A DNA stretch of 5,935 bases, from NCBI GenBank assembly GCA_023404955.1, contig JAEXZY010000043.1, forward strand, positions 1 to 5,935. Direction: 5' to 3'. Shown here piece by piece: positions 5,260 through 5,935 of this stretch (position 1 is the stretch's first letter; every line of letters begins with the position of its first letter). The stretch comes from Actinomycetes bacterium (lineage in GTDB: Bacteria > Actinomycetota > Actinomycetes > Mycobacteriales > Mycobacteriaceae). The notes under the pieces were generated by a model. It had not been told where the DNA came from. It searched no databases and was given only the letters and a program-made list of their open reading frames with translations. Position numbers and translations under genes: made by a program.

Positions 5260-5935
5260 ATGGTTGAGGTGCGGGAGGCGGTCGCGGCGTTACGCGCTGG
5301 GGTCGATGCCGTGCTGTCCTGTGGCCTCGATCGATCGACCGCATCCGAAGTGGTCGAGCTGCTCGATGAGCTGGAGTTGGCGGGGTGCCGGTTGCCGGCG
5401 GCCTGGCACCGCGCGTTGGCGCGGCTCCAGGTCGAGACCACGCCCCAGGCGATGGGCGCGAAGAATTGGAAAGACGTCCTGGCGATCCGCTACCGGATCA
5501 GCGGCCCGGAAGCCAACCGCCGGTTGACCGAGGCCGCACTGCTCGCGCCGCGGCAGTCGATGACCGGAGCGCCGCTACCCCCGGTGTTGGAAGCGACCGC
5601 GGCCGCCCAAGCTGACGGCCGGATCACCCCCGAACACGTGGAGGTGATCCGCAAAGCGGTCAACAAACTTCCCGGGTTCGTCGACGCCGCGACCGCTGAG
5701 CAGTTCGAGGCTGACGTGGTCCGCATCGCTTCCGGCGCCGGCCCGAAAGCCACCGACGATGCCGCGGAACTGGAATTGTTCCTGCTCGATCAGGACGGAC
5801 CCGAACCCGACGACACCGAACGCACCCGCAAACGATCGCTGACCAAGGGTCGGCAGCGTCGCGACGGCATGACGGCGTGGACGGCGGATCTGACCCCGGA
5901 AGCCGCGGCGGTGTGGGAAGCGATCTTCGCCAAAT
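5260..5935 (+). CDS. DUF222 (13E12 repeat-family) protein, probable HNH endonuclease, 3' end missing
   Basis: The frame is open from ATG 5260 to the window edge: 225 codons, no stop. An in-frame ATG at 5245 lies inside the SOS box and upstream of the expected transcription start, so 5260 is preferred; it would be a leaderless start. Recognition rests on the DUF222/13E12 pattern: a helical N-terminus (VELLDELELAGCRLPAAWH), ADGRITPEHVEVIRKAVNKLP (from residue 118), acidic linker then TERTRKRSLTKGRQRRDGM (to residue 204), and ADLTPEAAAVWEAIFAK at the edge. These line up with the TDEDRARRRGL..GRQ..DGM..LTPE strings of M. tuberculosis 13E12 proteins. Relatives usually end in an HNH nuclease domain, which lies beyond the window and cannot be checked. 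The biological role of the family is unsettled; the promoter argues for induction by DNA damage. The family is multicopy in mycobacteria. Confidence 0.88.
   Translation, partial: MVEVREAVAALRAGVDAVLSCGLDRSTASEVVELLDELELAGCRLPAAWHRALARLQVETTPQAMGAKNWKDVLAIRYRISGPEANRRLTEAALLAPRQSMTGAPLPPVLEATAAAQADGRITPEHVEVIRKAVNKLPGFVDAATAEQFEADVVRIASGAGPKATDDAAELELFLLDQDGPEPDDTERTRKRSLTKGRQRRDGMTAWTADLTPEAAAVWEAIFAK

Noticed and set aside
5327..5338. 12-bp palindrome TCGATCGATCGA
   Set aside because: It lies inside the DUF222 coding sequence (Leu-Asp-Arg-Ser) and is a simple CGAT repeat, common by chance in high-GC DNA.
4952..5527. 191-codon plus-strand frame crossing the intergenic region, containing the ATGTTCGA start
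   Set aside because: It overlaps the signal-peptide region on the other strand and turns Arg/Trp/Ser-rich where the neighbouring frame gives clear DUF222 sequence; not a gene.

Overview
The window is high-GC DNA that reads as a fast-growing mycobacterium (Mycolicibacterium/Mycobacterium or a close relative). Three things point there: a secreted protein whose N-terminus begins with the 'GRVGALAV' signal peptide style common in mycobacteria; a DUF222/13E12-type gene; and a promoter carrying both the mycobacterial LexA (SOS) operator and the RecA-NDp/PafBC motif. Genus is an inference from sequence style; no search was run.

Layout. Positions 1-1131 (+) hold the 3' three quarters of a CoA-acylating (methyl)malonate-semialdehyde dehydrogenase gene (mmsA). 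It is followed after 13 nt by a complete class III PLP aminotransferase gene (1145-2524, +). Together they form a plausible catabolic pair: transamination of beta-alanine or 3-aminoisobutyrate to a semialdehyde, then oxidation to acetyl-CoA or propionyl-CoA. This unit meets, tail to tail with a 9-nt gap, a minus-strand pair: a bacterial GPP34 (GOLPH3/Vps74-like) protein (3196-2534) and, upstream of it, a large exported protein built from three divergent copies of a ~130-residue module (5160-3262). A perfect 8-bp stem palindrome lies in the 65-nt gap between the two minus-strand genes.

A 99-bp intergenic stretch (5161-5259) separates the exported protein from a divergent DUF222 (13E12-like, usually HNH nuclease) gene that starts at 5260 and runs off the right edge. 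Its promoter is the most notable signal in the window. A PafBC/RecA-NDp promoter (CTGTCGGTG, 8 nt, TATGTT) is interleaved with a near-perfect LexA box (TCGAAT-GTAT-GTTCGA). The -10 hexamer is placed so that transcription would begin at or next to the A of the start codon, giving a leaderless mRNA under two DNA-damage controls.

All coding space is accounted for; intergenic DNA is minimal. No tRNA, rRNA, CRISPR array, insertion sequence or prophage was seen.
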